64,000 nt of DNA, from assembly GCF_020360975.1 (NCBI RefSeq), contig NW_025408669.1, positions 7,502,001 through 7,566,000 on the forward strand, read 5' to 3'. The DNA is from Hirsutella rhossiliensis (lineage: Eukaryota; Ascomycota; Sordariomycetes; Hypocreales; Ophiocordycipitaceae). Positions 42,500 to 55,099 of the stretch are shown here, piece by piece; the stretch's first letter is position 1, and each line of letters starts with the position of its first letter. Both the position numbers and the translations under genes were made by a program. The notes beneath the pieces are model-generated. The model saw only the letters and a list, made by a program, of their open reading frames with translations. It had not been told where the DNA came from and did not search any database.

Positions 42500-45400
42500 G
42501 AGGGCGCCTCCCCCTCGAGGAAGTACTCCGCCCTTCCCTAAACGGATAGGAAGTATTATAGCTATCCTAGAAGCGATTAAAAGCGCGACGGCTAGCGAGA
42601 AGGATAAGGTTCTCGCTATACTAAGGGAGCCGTCTACGAGACTAGCTTTAACCCTTATAGCCTCTATAACGCCGGTTACGGCGGCGATACTACCGACGAG
42701 GAAGCCGCTCCCTTAGCCGACTTAGGATAGTAAGCTAGAGTCCTTTTACTTCTTCCTTAGCCGGCTATAGACGAAGTTTATAACCGACGAGAAATAGGGC
42801 CTAAATAGCTATCGCGATATAGCGTGGTATTCGCTCCTTTATACGCTGCCGGAGCCCTAGATACGGCGGATCTTTAGATTCTAGGATAAGGGCGGCCTTA
42901 GGAGTAGACGCGACCTATAAGACTTCTTCTAATACCTTATATATATATTCGGCAACGTATAGGAGCGGAAGAAGGCGTAAGATAGGCTATAGACCCTTAA
43001 GTAAAGAGATAGATAAACCTTTAGCGAATTCCTTCCCGATTTTAAAGAGACGCTCTTATAGGTAGCGGGGACTATAGTATAGGAAGATAGCGCGAAGCTT
43101 ATATAGCTATAGAATTCGATTACGCCGGCCTTATAGGAGCTGCTTATCCCTATAATTATACCTATTAACTATAGTAAGTACGTAAGCCGGTTAATAAAGG
43201 TAGCTTAGGGCTATAAGTAGACGCCGCGTTTTTAGAAGCTCTATAAGTATACGCCGTATAGCGGCGACGGGATTACCGCCCCTCTATAAGATAAATAACC
43301 AGCTATCGATATAAACGGGGATACCTTAATATCGGCTACCCGCACGGACCGGGCTAGACGCGGTAAGAAGACGCCGTCGACTACCCCCTATACCGCCCCG
43401 CACTCTAAGTAGTAGGCGAAGTAGGTAATAAGCGAGGAAATTAGGAAGAGGAAGGCTAACGGCCGCTACCTACGTTATAGAGTATCTATATACTTTATAT
43501 TAAAATGCCCCTTCCTTTTAGCTAAGCGGCCTATAGCGGTTTAAGTAGCGAAGATAAAACCGCTCCTTGCCTTAGACGATAAAGAGGACTCCGCCCCCCT
43601 AGGCCTAGAGGAAAAAGAGTAGCTCTAGAGTAAAGACGGGCTCTAGAGCCCTAATTACTAGTACTAGTAAAGGAGAAGGAAGAATTATCCGCCTATATAG
43701 AAGAGGAGCCTACTTTAATATAGGTTATAATTAATAACTCCTTACCTATTACCGCCCTTATAGACGAGGGCTGCTAGTACTACGCCGTAGTTAACGAGGC
43801 GCTTACGCGAGAGATATAAGTACTAGTAGAAAAGATCGCCTTAAGGCGAGTAAAGGGCGCCTTAAGCGTAATAGAGGGTATAGTAATTAAGGGCATTATA
43901 TAGCTAGCTATAGAGGTCGATAGTTACTATAAGCTTATTATAGCCTATATAATCCCCTAACTAGAGTTTCCCTTAATCCTTAGGAAACCCTAGTTATTAT
44001 ATATAGAGTTATACTTAGTTCCGTACTAAAGGAAGCTATAGTTTAGGCCTACGTAATAGTAGGTCCGCTATAATAACGGTTCCGTAGGCGTAGGACTAAG
44101 CGTACGAGCTTTATACTTAGTATAAGAAGTCCTTGCTTTTATCTTTATAAGAACTATACGATAGTTAAAGCGGGGGTAAGGCTAGGCAGCGGCTAATATA
44201 GCGGTCTACGTAGTTAGCCTAGCGGATATTAATAAGGCCCTTTAGATAAAGAAGCTAAAGTCGCCCTTTAAGCTATAGTAATAGATACTAAAGCGCTTTT
44301 ACGACCTCCTACTACTATTTAAGGCCTAGGAAGTAGATAAGCTTAACCTATATAAGCTAGGGGTAGACTATAGGATCGTACTCTATACTAATAAGAAGGG
44401 GTAGGAACTACCTATACTATTTAGACCGCTATATAGTATATTATACGCGGAGCTACTAGTACTAAAGAAGACGCTAAGGGACCTCTTAAATAAGGGTTTT
44501 ATTTAAGTAAGTAGCTCTAAAGTAAGAGCGCCGGTCCTATTTATATATAAACTAAGGGGCGGGATATAGTTCTATTACGACTATAGGGCTCTAAACGCAA
44601 TTATAAGGCTAGACTGCTACCCCTTACCCTTAATCTCGGATACGCTTTATAACCTTTTAAAGGTAAAGTAGTTTATAAAGCTAGATATAAAATAAGCGTT
44701 CTATAAGGTACGGATCTTAGAGGGTAGTAAGTAAAAGACAGCGTTTTATATACGCTATAGTTTATTTAAGTAGCTTATAACGCCCTTCGGCCTCTTAGGA
44801 GCGCCCGCTACCTTTTAGTATTATATTAATAACGTACTTTAAGACTTCCTCGATAAGTTCGCCTCTATATATATAGATAATATCCTTATCTATATAAGAG
44901 GCTCTTATAAGGACTATATATAGAAAGTATAGAAGGTCTTAAAGCGCCTCTAACTTTATAGGCTTTACTTTAACCTAGATAAGTACGAATTTAAGGTTAA
45001 GAGGGTTAAATACCTAGGCTTTATTATCTACGTAGGCGTAGGTATATAGGTAGACCCCGTAAAGATCTAAGCGATTTAGGACTAAGCTACCCTAACTATA
45101 TAGATAGGTATATAAAGCTTCTTTAGGTTCGCGAACTATTATAGGATATTTATTAGGGGCTTCTCCTATATTATAATACCCTTAAACGAGATTACTAAGA
45201 AGTAGACCGCCTTTTACTAGGGGCCTATATAGGAAGGAGCGTTCTATACGCTTAAGGACCTATACTCTTAAGCCCTAGTACTACTTTAGTAGGACTTCGA
45301 CCGGTCTATATTAGTTAAAGCGGACTATAGTAGCTAGGCACTTAAAGGAACGCTCTCCTAAGAGGTAGATAGGCGGAAATAACTAGTAGTGTTCTACTCC

Positions 45401-47470
45401 CGTAAGCTAACCTTAGCGGAGTAGAATTACGCTATTTACGATAAGGAGATATTAGCGATTATTAGCTACCTTAAGTAATAGTAAGCGGAGCTCTAAAGCT
45501 ATAAGAGCTTTAAGGTTCTTATAGACTATAGGAACCTTAAGTACTTTATAACTTACTAGCACCTCTTAGAGCGGTAAGCCCGCTAAGTAGAGTATCTCTT
45601 ATGCTTTAACTTCTCGATTAAGTACCGCCTTAGGTAGGACTCCGCGGTCCTAAACACGCTTTCCTAGAAGGATTAGGACCGGCCGATAAGAGCGGATATC
45701 GAGGCCTAGGATCTATAGCTTATCCTATAAGAAGTACTACGGACTTATATAGGAGCTTCCCTAGTAAAGGAAGACGCGGTACTAGCTAATAAGCTTCCCT
45801 TTACGCCCTTACCTTAGTCTAGCAAAGAGGGATAGACCGGCCTAAGGGCGCGCGCGGCGAGAGTATTCTAAGATAAGGCCCTTTAACGCTTATAGGATAG
45901 GATAGCGGCTCTAAACCGTACCTATAAGGGCGTACGCCGCGCCGTTAAGTCCGGCGCTCGACGCTTAGATCTAAAGCTAAAGCTAAAGGTATAGGTAGCC
46001 GACTACTATATCGACCTACGAGGGCATCTACGCTAGCGGGGGAGACTATAGGTACCGGGCGTACTATATACTATAGAAGCTAAGGAGAAGGAGGGACCGC
46101 CGGAGCTAGATAAATAGAACGAGCTCTAAAGGAAGCTAGTCTAACTTATCTATAACTTTAGCGTCGTAGGTTACTTAAGCAGATAGGGTATAGTAGTAGG
46201 CCTTACGAGGGACTTTTACTAGCCCCTCCTATAGTACTACGTTCGTCGCTTCCTCTATAACTATAATATCTATAGCTATATAAAGATCTAAAGGGTATAG
46301 CTTAAAGGGCTACTTAAGTAGCTTCCGGTGCCTAACCGGTTCTATATATATATATAGATAGACTTTATAATAGACCTCTTACTTATAAAGGGCGGCAACC
46401 GCTATATATAGGTAATTAAGGACTAACTTAGTAAGTTTATAGTATTAGAGCCGATACTATCTATAGATATAGAGTCTTATATAGAGCGCTTCTTATAGTA
46501 CTAAGCCTGCTTATATAGCTAGCTAGCCTTTATTATAAGCGATAAGGGATTAAATTAAACTAGCCGCTTTTAGTAATACCTATACTAGCTACTTTAGATT
46601 ATATAGCTACTTAGTATAGTATATTACTTATAGACCGATAAAGGGCCTAAGAAGGTTAACTAGGAGGTATAGGCTTACCTATAGGCTATTATAGCCTATA
46701 ACTAAGTAGACTAAGACTAGTAGCTCCCCGCGGCCTAACTTATATTAAATAGTAAACTATATACCTCTATTAAGATAGCCCCTTTCTTTATAACGTATAG
46801 CTTCGAACTACCCTTACTAGTTCCCTTTACCGTAAATATAGTAGTAGAGTAGTATAGTAATTCGTTACTAAAGGGCCGCGCCTTTATATTCGTATAAAAG
46901 CTATAAGAGACTATAGATTATTACTAATCTATAATAGCCGCTATAGCGTAAAATTAAGAGCAGTATACTAATAAGACTAGGGCCTTAGTAGATAGGTTCG
47001 CGGTAAGAGATAAGGTATAGCTAGACCTCTATAACTATAGGTTAGTATAACTAAAGAAGAAGCTTAACTAGCTATACGCGAAGTTTATAGTATAAAGGGT
47101 TATTAGCCTATAGGTTATAGAGCTCGATAGTCTCTTAACGGGGGTCTATAATAAGATTAACGTAGACCTCTTTTATAGAGCCTCCTTTAACCCGCTACCT
47201 AAATAAAAAGTAGTAGACGCTTAACTGCCTATAATTAAGGTAGAGGGAGAGGATAAGTTTAAGGTTAAAGAGATATAGGCCGCGCGCTAAAAAAAGGTTA
47301 GTAGGGGGAAACGCTAGGAGGTCCTCGTTAAGTAGCGCGGGTATCTTAACCTTACGTAGGAACCTATATATAAGTTTATAAGAACTATAGCCCTCGATAA
47401 GTTTAAAGCTTTATTTAAAATAGTAGACGAGAACGATAGACTAATAGACTACTAATAGTAGCCTAGGCTA
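42500..47470 (+). pseudogene. element B gag-pol, RIP-inactivated
   Basis: Best-preserved copy of the A/B/F/H family. Gag ~42540-43420; zinc knuckle remnant ~43440-43540; protease ~43740-43990 with LIDEGC-like active site; RT ~44340-45100 (DYRALNAIIRLD, YPLPLISDTLYNLLK, FIKLDIK.AFYKVRI, GAPATFQ-like); RNase H ~45250-45700 (NYAIYDKEILAII); integrase ~46320-46830 (IDFIIDL, ISDKGLN, KKVNQEVQAYL-like); chromo-like tail ~47320-47450 (YLNLT.EPIYKFI). The RT active site at 44870-44881 reads Tyr-Ile-Asp-Asn. All stops met are TAG/TAA at expected Trp/Gln codons. Confidence 0.85.
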
Positions 47471-47559
47471 GGACTATAAAGTAGGTAAAGTAAAGTAGGT
47501 AGTTATAATAATATAAGCGTAATTATATAAGCGGAGATAAAAATAGTGTTTATTTTAAG

Positions 47560-48500
47560 GCAGAGCCCTTAAACTACCTAGACTTACTCCTTATCCTTAT
47601 CCTCGTTATCCTCCTCTACCTTATTAGCGGCGGCGGCGCTCTCTAGGGCGCTTAGGCGGCCCTTTAGGCCCGCGAGCTAGTCGGCGGCAGCGGCGGCTCT
47701 ATGGGCTCTAGGGGCGGGGGGGGCCCGGCTAGCAGTAGCGGCAGGGGCGGCGGCGGGCACGGCTAAGGGGACCGCCGATAGGGCGACGGAGGTAGTGTCC
47801 CTAGTACTAGGAGAGTTAGTAGCGGAAGTAGAAGAGCTAGATAAGAGGAACTTACTTAGGGACGAAGCCCTAGCGCTTAAGGGCATAGAGATTACGGTAG
47901 GCGGCGGCGGCGGCGGTAAGGCGCTTCTTAGCAGCCCCCTATACCTACTTATATACGCCGGCCTTCTAAGCTAACGCTATAGCGAGTAAGATAGGAGGCG
48001 CCGCCTTATAGGCGCGGCCGGCACGCGCGTACTAGTAATAACTACCGCTATAGCGGCGCCTAACTTAGTCGGCGTAGGGGAGCTCCTATAACGCGCACCG
48101 TATATAGGGGGCCGTATAGGCGGCTCCGGCCTATACTTAGCGTTTATACTTTAAGAAGTTAGCGGAAAATAGCTACTACGCTCGCTAGGTAGCGGACTTA
48201 TAGGGGTAGTAATAGCGGCGGCGGGGGTAGAGGGGCCGGGCGTTACGGCCGGCGGCGGGGACGGCGTCGTTACCCGGAAGGGCGACGTAAGGGCGGCTAG
48301 CGTAGTAGAGGTAGAGGCGGCGGCGGTAGGCGCGGTCGCGGGGGCGCGGGCAGGAGCAGCGGCAGCGGCGGAGCCATCGTCGGCCGTACCTAGCACGGCG
48401 TCGACGAACGACTTTATATACTCTAAGAAAGAGGAAGTAGGGGAGGGGGAGGTAGATATATCTATCGCGGAAGTTAGTATTACGGATTACGGCCTCCCGC
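47560..48500 (-). pseudogene. element B antisense ORF region, partly open
   Basis: On the strand opposite to pol, between integrase/chromo tail and 3' LTR. Two open pieces remain, 47677-47886 and 48151-48396 (minus), rich in Ala, Pro, Ser and Thr (TTPSPPPAVTPGPS; AVPLAVPAAAPAA). Between them the frame continues with a few TAA/TAG. The GC-rich (GGC)n composition contrasts with the rest of the element, because sequence without CpA offers RIP no target. Copies A and F have the same region. The protein is unlike gag or pol and I do not recognise a domain. Confidence 0.55.
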
Positions 48501-49212
48501 TCTATAAGGCGGAGAACTTACTAGTTAAAGTTATTATTATTAGGGCTATTATTACTACTATAGCTATTACTATAAGTATATATTAATAAAGCGGCCTATA
48601 TAGCTAGGAACGAACTAACGCCTTAAATAAAGCGGAACTTACCTATTACTACTACTACTATAGTTAAAGAAGGAGGAGAAGGAAAGAAAGGAGGAAAAGG
48701 GAGATACCGCTTTATATACCCCTAGGTAGAGGAGGCTGCCTAAGGCTAAGGGGACGGGCAACCTAAGGCTTATATAGGTTTAGGCCGGCCGCTAGCTACC
48801 TAGGGGCGTATATAATAGGTTACGCCCTTATTTAAACGGCTAGCTAGCCGATAAGTATAGAGCTTAGTTCCGGCTACTTAGGCTAATAGGCGCGGGGATA
48901 ATAAGGCTAGTAAGGCTAGCACGATTAACGGAAAAGGGTAGGGTAAAGCTAGCGGTATAGGCCCTATAGTACGGAAGCCGTTAATAAGGCAACGCCGCGC
49001 CGCGCTCGAGGGAGGGCATTATATAAGAGTCTTTAACTATTATAGGTTATAGGCTTAAGCTATAGCCTAAGCTATATAGTTACGTATAGAGGGCCGGATC
49101 CTATATATATATATATAGGCTAGCCGTGTATAGGAGAGCTCTATATAGCTTATTAATATTATCCTATAGACGGCACCTACGCGTATACCTTTACTTACTC
49201 TATAATACTATT

Positions 49213-51210
49213 AACGATTTATTAAAGATTTTAGAAAGATTATAGCGCTACTATATAACTTAATAAAAAAGGAAAAAGGATTTATATAAGATAATAAAGC
49301 TAATAAAGCTTTTAAATATATTAAGGCTATAATTATATAAGAATTAGTCTTAACTACCTTTAATCTAAAATAATAAATCGAACTTAAAACTAATATATTA
49401 GACTTTACTTTAAGAGTATAAATCGGATAAAAAGATAATAAAGAAAGACTATAACTAATTATATTCTATTTAAAGAAGCTATATAGTATAGAACTTAATT
49501 ACTTTATCTATAATAAAGAATTCCTTATAATTATTTAAGCTTTTAAAGAATTTTAATACTACCTTCTTAAAAGTAAATATAAAGTTAAGGTTTATATAGA
49601 TTATAAGAATATCTTATATTTTATAACGATATAATAGTTAAACGGATAATAGATCTAATAAGCTAAATACTTATTAGAATTTAACTATAAAATAATCTAT
49701 AAAAAAGGAATAGAAAACGGTCGAGCTTATACCCTTAGTTAATAAAGTAACTATAATATAAGAGTACTTATAGTAAAAGGATAGCTCTTAGAAATTAATA
49801 AAAACGGGAACTACTAGTAATAATAGCTAAATATAATATTTAAAGTATAACTTAATAACTTAATATATTAAAAGATCCTAAAATAAATAAAAGAATATAA
49901 GTATTAAACGGATATAATATAGAATATTTAAAAGTTCTAATATATAAAAGTAAAATCTAGATATTACTAGAATTATAAGATAAAGTTATATAAGATATAT
50001 ATAGGTATTTAATATATAGATACTAAGGAATCTAAAGAATAATAAAATAGATTAAACGATAATATAACTTCCTATAGCTTAAGGAAGTAGTATAATAAGT
50101 TATTAAAGAATGTAAATTTTATATATAAAGCAAAGCTAAATAATATAAACTATATAGAGAATTATAACTATTACTAATACTAAAGAAACTATAGGATTTA
50201 ATAGCTTTTAATTATATTATAAAGCTTTTACTATTAAAAGAACTTATAACTAACGTTAAGTATAATAGTATATTTATTATTACTAATAAACTAATAAAGT
50301 ATAGGTACTTCTTACTATATAAAAGTAAGTAATATAAAAGAGCTAGTATATATATTCCTATAAACTATTATTAGTAACTATAGACTATTAAATAAGATTA
50401 TCTTTAATAAAGGAAGTATATTTATAGCTAAGTTTTAGTAAGCTCTTATAGTATAATTAAAAATAAAATATAAGCTTAGTATAGCTTATTACCTATAAAT
50501 AGATAGATAAATAGAACGACTTAACTAAATACTTAAATAATATTTATAATACTATATTAGCTATAAATAAAACGATTAAGTTAAATAGCTATTAATAGTA
50601 TAACTAGCTTATAATAGCTTAGTTATAGAAATAACTAAGCTCTTATTAATATTTACTAATTATAGATATAACCTAAAAGTATTTAAGGTTACTTAATAAG
50701 GACTATAAGTAGAATAAGTAATACTATAAGTAGATTAGCTATAAATATTATATAAAGGAATATAATAAGAACTTTAATTTATTAAAGAATAAATATCTAC
50801 TTACTATAATTAGAAAAGATTATAGGGACTAATCTTTTAAGAGAGAGATATAGTCTACCTTATACTATAAAATATTAAAATAAAACGACTAAGTAATAAA
50901 TTAGATTTTAAGAAACTTAGACTATTTAAGGTTAAGAAAACTATTTTAAAAGTTAACTACGAACTTTTACTACTAATAATAATATAGATATACCTAATAT
51001 TTTATATCTTCTTATTAAAACTAGCGCTATAAAATACTAAACTATAGGAAAAAATTAAAGTTAATAATAATTAAGAATATAAAGTAGAATAAATCTTAAA
51101 CGTTCGAAAATAAGGTTAGTAATATAAATACCTTATTAAATAAAAGGAGTATAAACTAAAGGAAAATACCTAGGAACTACTTAAGCACCTAACGTACTAT
51201 AGCTTCTTAC
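49213..51210 (+). pseudogene. element C RNase H, integrase and chromodomain, RIP-inactivated
   Basis: Resumes C's frame after element B (NDLLKI, then the RNase H segment KKEKGFI.DNKANKAFKYIKA, YNKEFLIII.AFKEF). RNase H/tether region near 49560-49740; integrase ~50280-50620 (remnant of INRTT with Glu/Gln positions lost). A chromodomain at about 51090-51190 reads EYKVE.ILNVRK followed by YLIK.KEYKLKENT.ELLKHL, the usual ...YLVKWKGY...TWEP... pattern with Trp codons as TAG. This chromodomain assigns C to the chromoviruses, which target heterochromatin. Confidence 0.78.
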
Positions 51211-51929
51211 TTTAATAGTTCTATTAATAAACCTAAGGTTAGCTAAAAGGGATAGAAAAAGCGCTACCTTAAAGTAAATAGTATCTTAGACCCTAATAAA
51301 ATCTAAAGGTAGCCGATTAAAGTAAGGGGAATATAGCTATACCTTACTAACTTAATACTACTCTCTCTTTATTTCCTTACGCTTAATACGCTTTAGCTCC
51401 TTAATACTATTAAGACTATAAGAAACCGCCTATATTATTCTCTCGAACTATATCTTCTTTTATTTCTATAACCGCTCTACTTTAATATTTAACTTACGAC
51501 GCTCCTCCTTTATAGCCTTAACCTTAGACTCTATTTTTTAGTACTATATACTAATCTTATAATACTACTAAACCAAAAGCCCCTTAGTATTATAGTAAGA
51601 TAAGTTTAAATAAACGTAGTTATAATAATATAATAAGTTAGATACTAATATTTAGTAATCTATAAAACTATAGGAATAGTAAGATAAGTATATATTAAGT
51701 ATAATAGCGGAACTTCTTAGTATAACGCTAAGAAGGGCGTTATACTACTTTATCTTAAAAGAACGAGGTTTAAAGTAATTCTTAAGAATATAGTTAAATA
51801 GTATAATAAGCTATAATAGTAAAGGAAGGAAAGAAAAATATATATACTTATATAGAAAGATAGCTAAGATATATAATATAGCGGCTAAAGTAGGTCTTAA
51901 AGGTAAGACTAAAAGAAAGGGAGACTTAA
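51211..51929 (+). other. element C 3' untranslated region up to its right LTR
   Basis: About 720 bp, A+T-rich, no frame recognised, ending in the purine tract GAAAGGGAGA just before the LTR at 51930. Confidence 0.6.
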
Positions 51930-53266
51930 TATTATAACCTAACTAATAGTTAGTTATAAGTAGCCCTTAATAAGGCCGATACTATAAGGGCTTTTACCTT
52001 ATATAGGCTTAAACTAAGGTCTAGGCTAAGTCTATATATAAGGGGCCTCCGCGCTTATATAAGCTAGGCCTATACTTCTCTTTCTTTTCCCCCTTATAGA
52101 TTATTAACCTTCTTTTAATAGACTATACCTAAGCTTATACCTCTACCTACTTTATAATAGTATAATCTACCTTTTATTTTACCCTCTTTATATCCCTATA
52201 TATAAAATAGCTATTTTTAGCTGCCTTTAAAGCTAACGTTTAATTACCTAGTCTAGTTAAACCGCTTATACTAGTATATATATACGCGAAATATCTATAC
52301 TCCTATAGTTATAAAATTAAAGTAAACGTAATACTTAGTTCGCTTAGGTAATTAAGAGCTTCTTATAATAATAGGGCTCTATATAACTAAGAGCGGTACT
52401 ACTATACCTTAGTAAGTTTAACGGCTCCTTTATAAAGCTTAAGCTATAGCTACTTTATATAAAAGCAAAGCTCTATACTATAGCGCTATAATAAGGGATA
52501 TCCGCGCTTAATTTAACTATCTTTACGTAAGCCTATCCTTATACCTATAAAAGTATCTCTTATTATTTATATATACTAGTATAAATAAACTAGCCGACCT
52601 CCTTATAAAGCTTTATACTAATTATAGCGAACCTAATATAGCTAAGTCGGTAGGCTAAGAGCTTATAATACTTTATTAAAAGTAGAGTAAAGTTATTCTA
52701 GCTTACTTTATATAGTTTAAAGAAGTGCTTTATTAAGTAGATATATATAGCTAGCTTAACGTAGTAAAGTATAATTACCTTATTATAAGCTTAAATATAG
52801 ATTAGCGTACTTATTTAAGCGAAAGGTCTATACTATTAAATATATATACTAATCTTATTTACCTTCTTTATAAGCTTAGTAATAATAAGTTTCTTTTTTT
52901 ATTTTCTTTTATAGTATAAGAAAAGGATAACGCTAGTAATACTATAGATATCTCTATCTCTACCTTAAGGACTAAGGATAGAAAGAGGTAGCGATAGAAG
53001 GGTCACTATATAGGCTATAATAGTAAATCCTATTAGTTTTTAAAGTACCCGCGCTAGGAGGCGCGGGTAAACGTACTCTAAGTAGTAAAGGGGTATATAC
53101 GCTAGGATAGAAAGGAGGTTAGGTTTAACGATAGCGACTCTAGTAATAAGTAATCTTAGTAACGCCTCTATAGGCTTTATCGGCGTCCCCTCGCGTATAG
53201 TAGTAGCTACTATATAGACGGGACGTATACCTATAGCGACCGAAAGGGCGGCTAAGATATAAAAAG

Positions 53267-53367
53267 TATTATAGAGTAAGTAAAGGTATATACGTAGGTA
53301 CCGTCTATAGGATAATATTAATAAGCTATATAGAGCTCTTCTATACGCGGCTAGCCCGCCCTTATAC
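53267..53367 (-). repeat. 101-bp partial LTR duplicated outside F's LTR
   Basis: Same sequence as the first 101 bp (plus-strand order) of the full LTR that begins at 53368, with several mismatches. It is the outer copy, adjacent to the target duplication. Possible causes: an aberrant reverse-transcription end, or unequal exchange before RIP. Confidence 0.8.
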
Positions 53368-54059
53368 TATTACGGAGTAGGTAGAGGCGTATATATAGGT
53401 GCCGTCTATAGGATAATATTAATAAGCTATATAAAGCTCTTTTATATAGCGCTAGCCCGCCCTTATACTTATAGGATCTAGCCCTTTATACGTAACTACG
53501 CGGCTTAGGCCGCGGCCTAAGCCTATTACCTATAATAGTTAAAGACTCTTATATAATGCCCTCCCTTAAGCGCGGCGTAGCGCTACTTTATTATCGGCTC
53601 CTATATAATTAAGCCTATACCGCGGGCTCTTCCCTACCCTTTCCCGTTAATAGGGCCGGCCCTACTAGCCTTATTATCCCCGCGCCTATTAGCCTAGGTA
53701 GCTAGGACCTAGCTCTATACTTATCGGCTAGCTAGCCGTTTAAATAAGGGCGTAACCTATTATATACGCCCCTAGGTAGCCGGCGGCTAGTCTAGACCTA
53801 CGTAAGCCTTAGGTTACCCGTCCCCTCTATCTTAGGCAGCCTCCTCTACTAAGGGGTATATAAAGCGGTACCCCCCCCTTCCCCCTTCCCTTCCTTCTCT
53901 CCTTTCTTTAACTATAGTAATAGTATTAATAGGTAAGTTCCGCTCTACTTAAGGCGTTAGTCTATTCTTAGCTATATAAGCCGCTCTATTAATATATACT
54001 TATAGTAGTAGCGGTAGTAGTAATAATAGCCCTAATAATAATAATAACTTTAACTAGTA

Positions 54060-55060
54060 AGTTCCGCGCCTTATAGAGCGGGAGGCTATATTCTATTATA
54101 CTAACTTCCGCGATAGATATATCTGCCTCTCTCTCTCCTACCTCCTCTTTCTTAGAGCGTATAGAGTCGTTTGTCGACGCTATACTAGCCGCGGCCGACG
54201 ATGACTCCGCCGCTACCGCCGCTCCTACCCGCGCCGCTACTACCGCTCCTACCGCCGCCGCCGCCGCCTCTACTACGCTATTCGCTCTTACGTCGCCCCT
54301 TAGGGTAACGACGCCGTCCCCGCCGCTACCTATAACGCCTAGCTCCTCGGCCCCTACCTCTATCTCTACTACCCCCGTAAGTCTATAGTTAGGTAAGCGT
54401 AATAGATATTATCCGCTAACCTCCTATAGTATAAGCGCTAAGTATAGGCCGGCGCCGCCCGCTTAGCCCCCTATATACGTTATACGTTATAGGAGCTTAA
54501 CTACTCTAACTAGGCCGGGCGCCGCCGTAGCGGTAGCTACTACTAGTACGCGTAAGCCGGCCGCGCTTATAAGGCAGCGCCTCTTATCTTACTCGCTACG
54601 GCGTTAGCTTAGAAGGCCGGCTTATATAGGTAGGCGCGGGGGGCTACTAAGAAGCGCCTTACCGCCGCCGCCGCCGCCTACTATAACCTCCGCGCCCTTA
54701 AGCGATAAGGCCTTATACCTAAGTAAGTCCTACTCCTCCGCTCCCCTATATCCGCCTCTAATATACCTAGCGCTAGGGATACTACCTCCGTCGCCCTATT
54801 AGCGGTCCCCTTAGCCGTGCCCGCCTCCGCTACCGCCGCTGCCCCTACCGCCGCCGCTAGCCGTCGCCCCTTTACCCTTAGAGCCGCCGCCGCCGCTAAC
54901 TAGCTTATAGGCTTAGAGGGCCGCCTTAGCGCCCTAGAGACCGCCGCCGCCGCTAATAAGAAAAAGGAGGCCGATAAGGATAATAATAATAAGGATAATA
55001 ATAATAATAATAATAAGGAATAGGCCTAGGTAGTCTAAGGGCTCCGCTCTATAATAAACG
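54060..55060 (+). pseudogene. element F antisense ORF region (plus strand)
   Basis: The antisense counterpart of F's 3' region, so plus-strand here. Long, GC-rich, (GCC)n-containing, reading Pro/Ala/Ser-rich in one frame (VTTPSPPLPITPSSSAPTS) with some TAA/TAG. It aligns with 47560-48500 of B and 34360-35330 of A. Ends near an (ATA/AAT)n microsatellite at ~54980-55020. Confidence 0.5.
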
Positions 55061-55099
55061 CTATTTTTATCTCCGCTTATACTATTACGCTTATATTAC

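Larger units (their letters stand above)
35988..49207 (+). mobile_element. element B: Ty3/Gypsy retrotransposon, split by Copia element G
   Basis: Left LTR 35988-36115 continued at 42399-42456 (186 bp in total); right LTR 49022-49207 (186 bp). TSD CTATT at 35983-35987 and 49208-49212, within C's RT. Net length without G and its target duplication is ~6.9 kb. Same family as A, but CpG is much better kept (for example ACGCC and GCCGG where A has ATACT or CTAG), so B is younger or was less mutated. CpA and TpG are nearly absent in both. Confidence 0.92.

Noticed and set aside
54980..55020. AAT/ATA microsatellite as a telomeric or origin signal
   Set aside because: It is a simple repeat also present at the matching place in element A (near 34385-34425), so it is part of the retroelement family.
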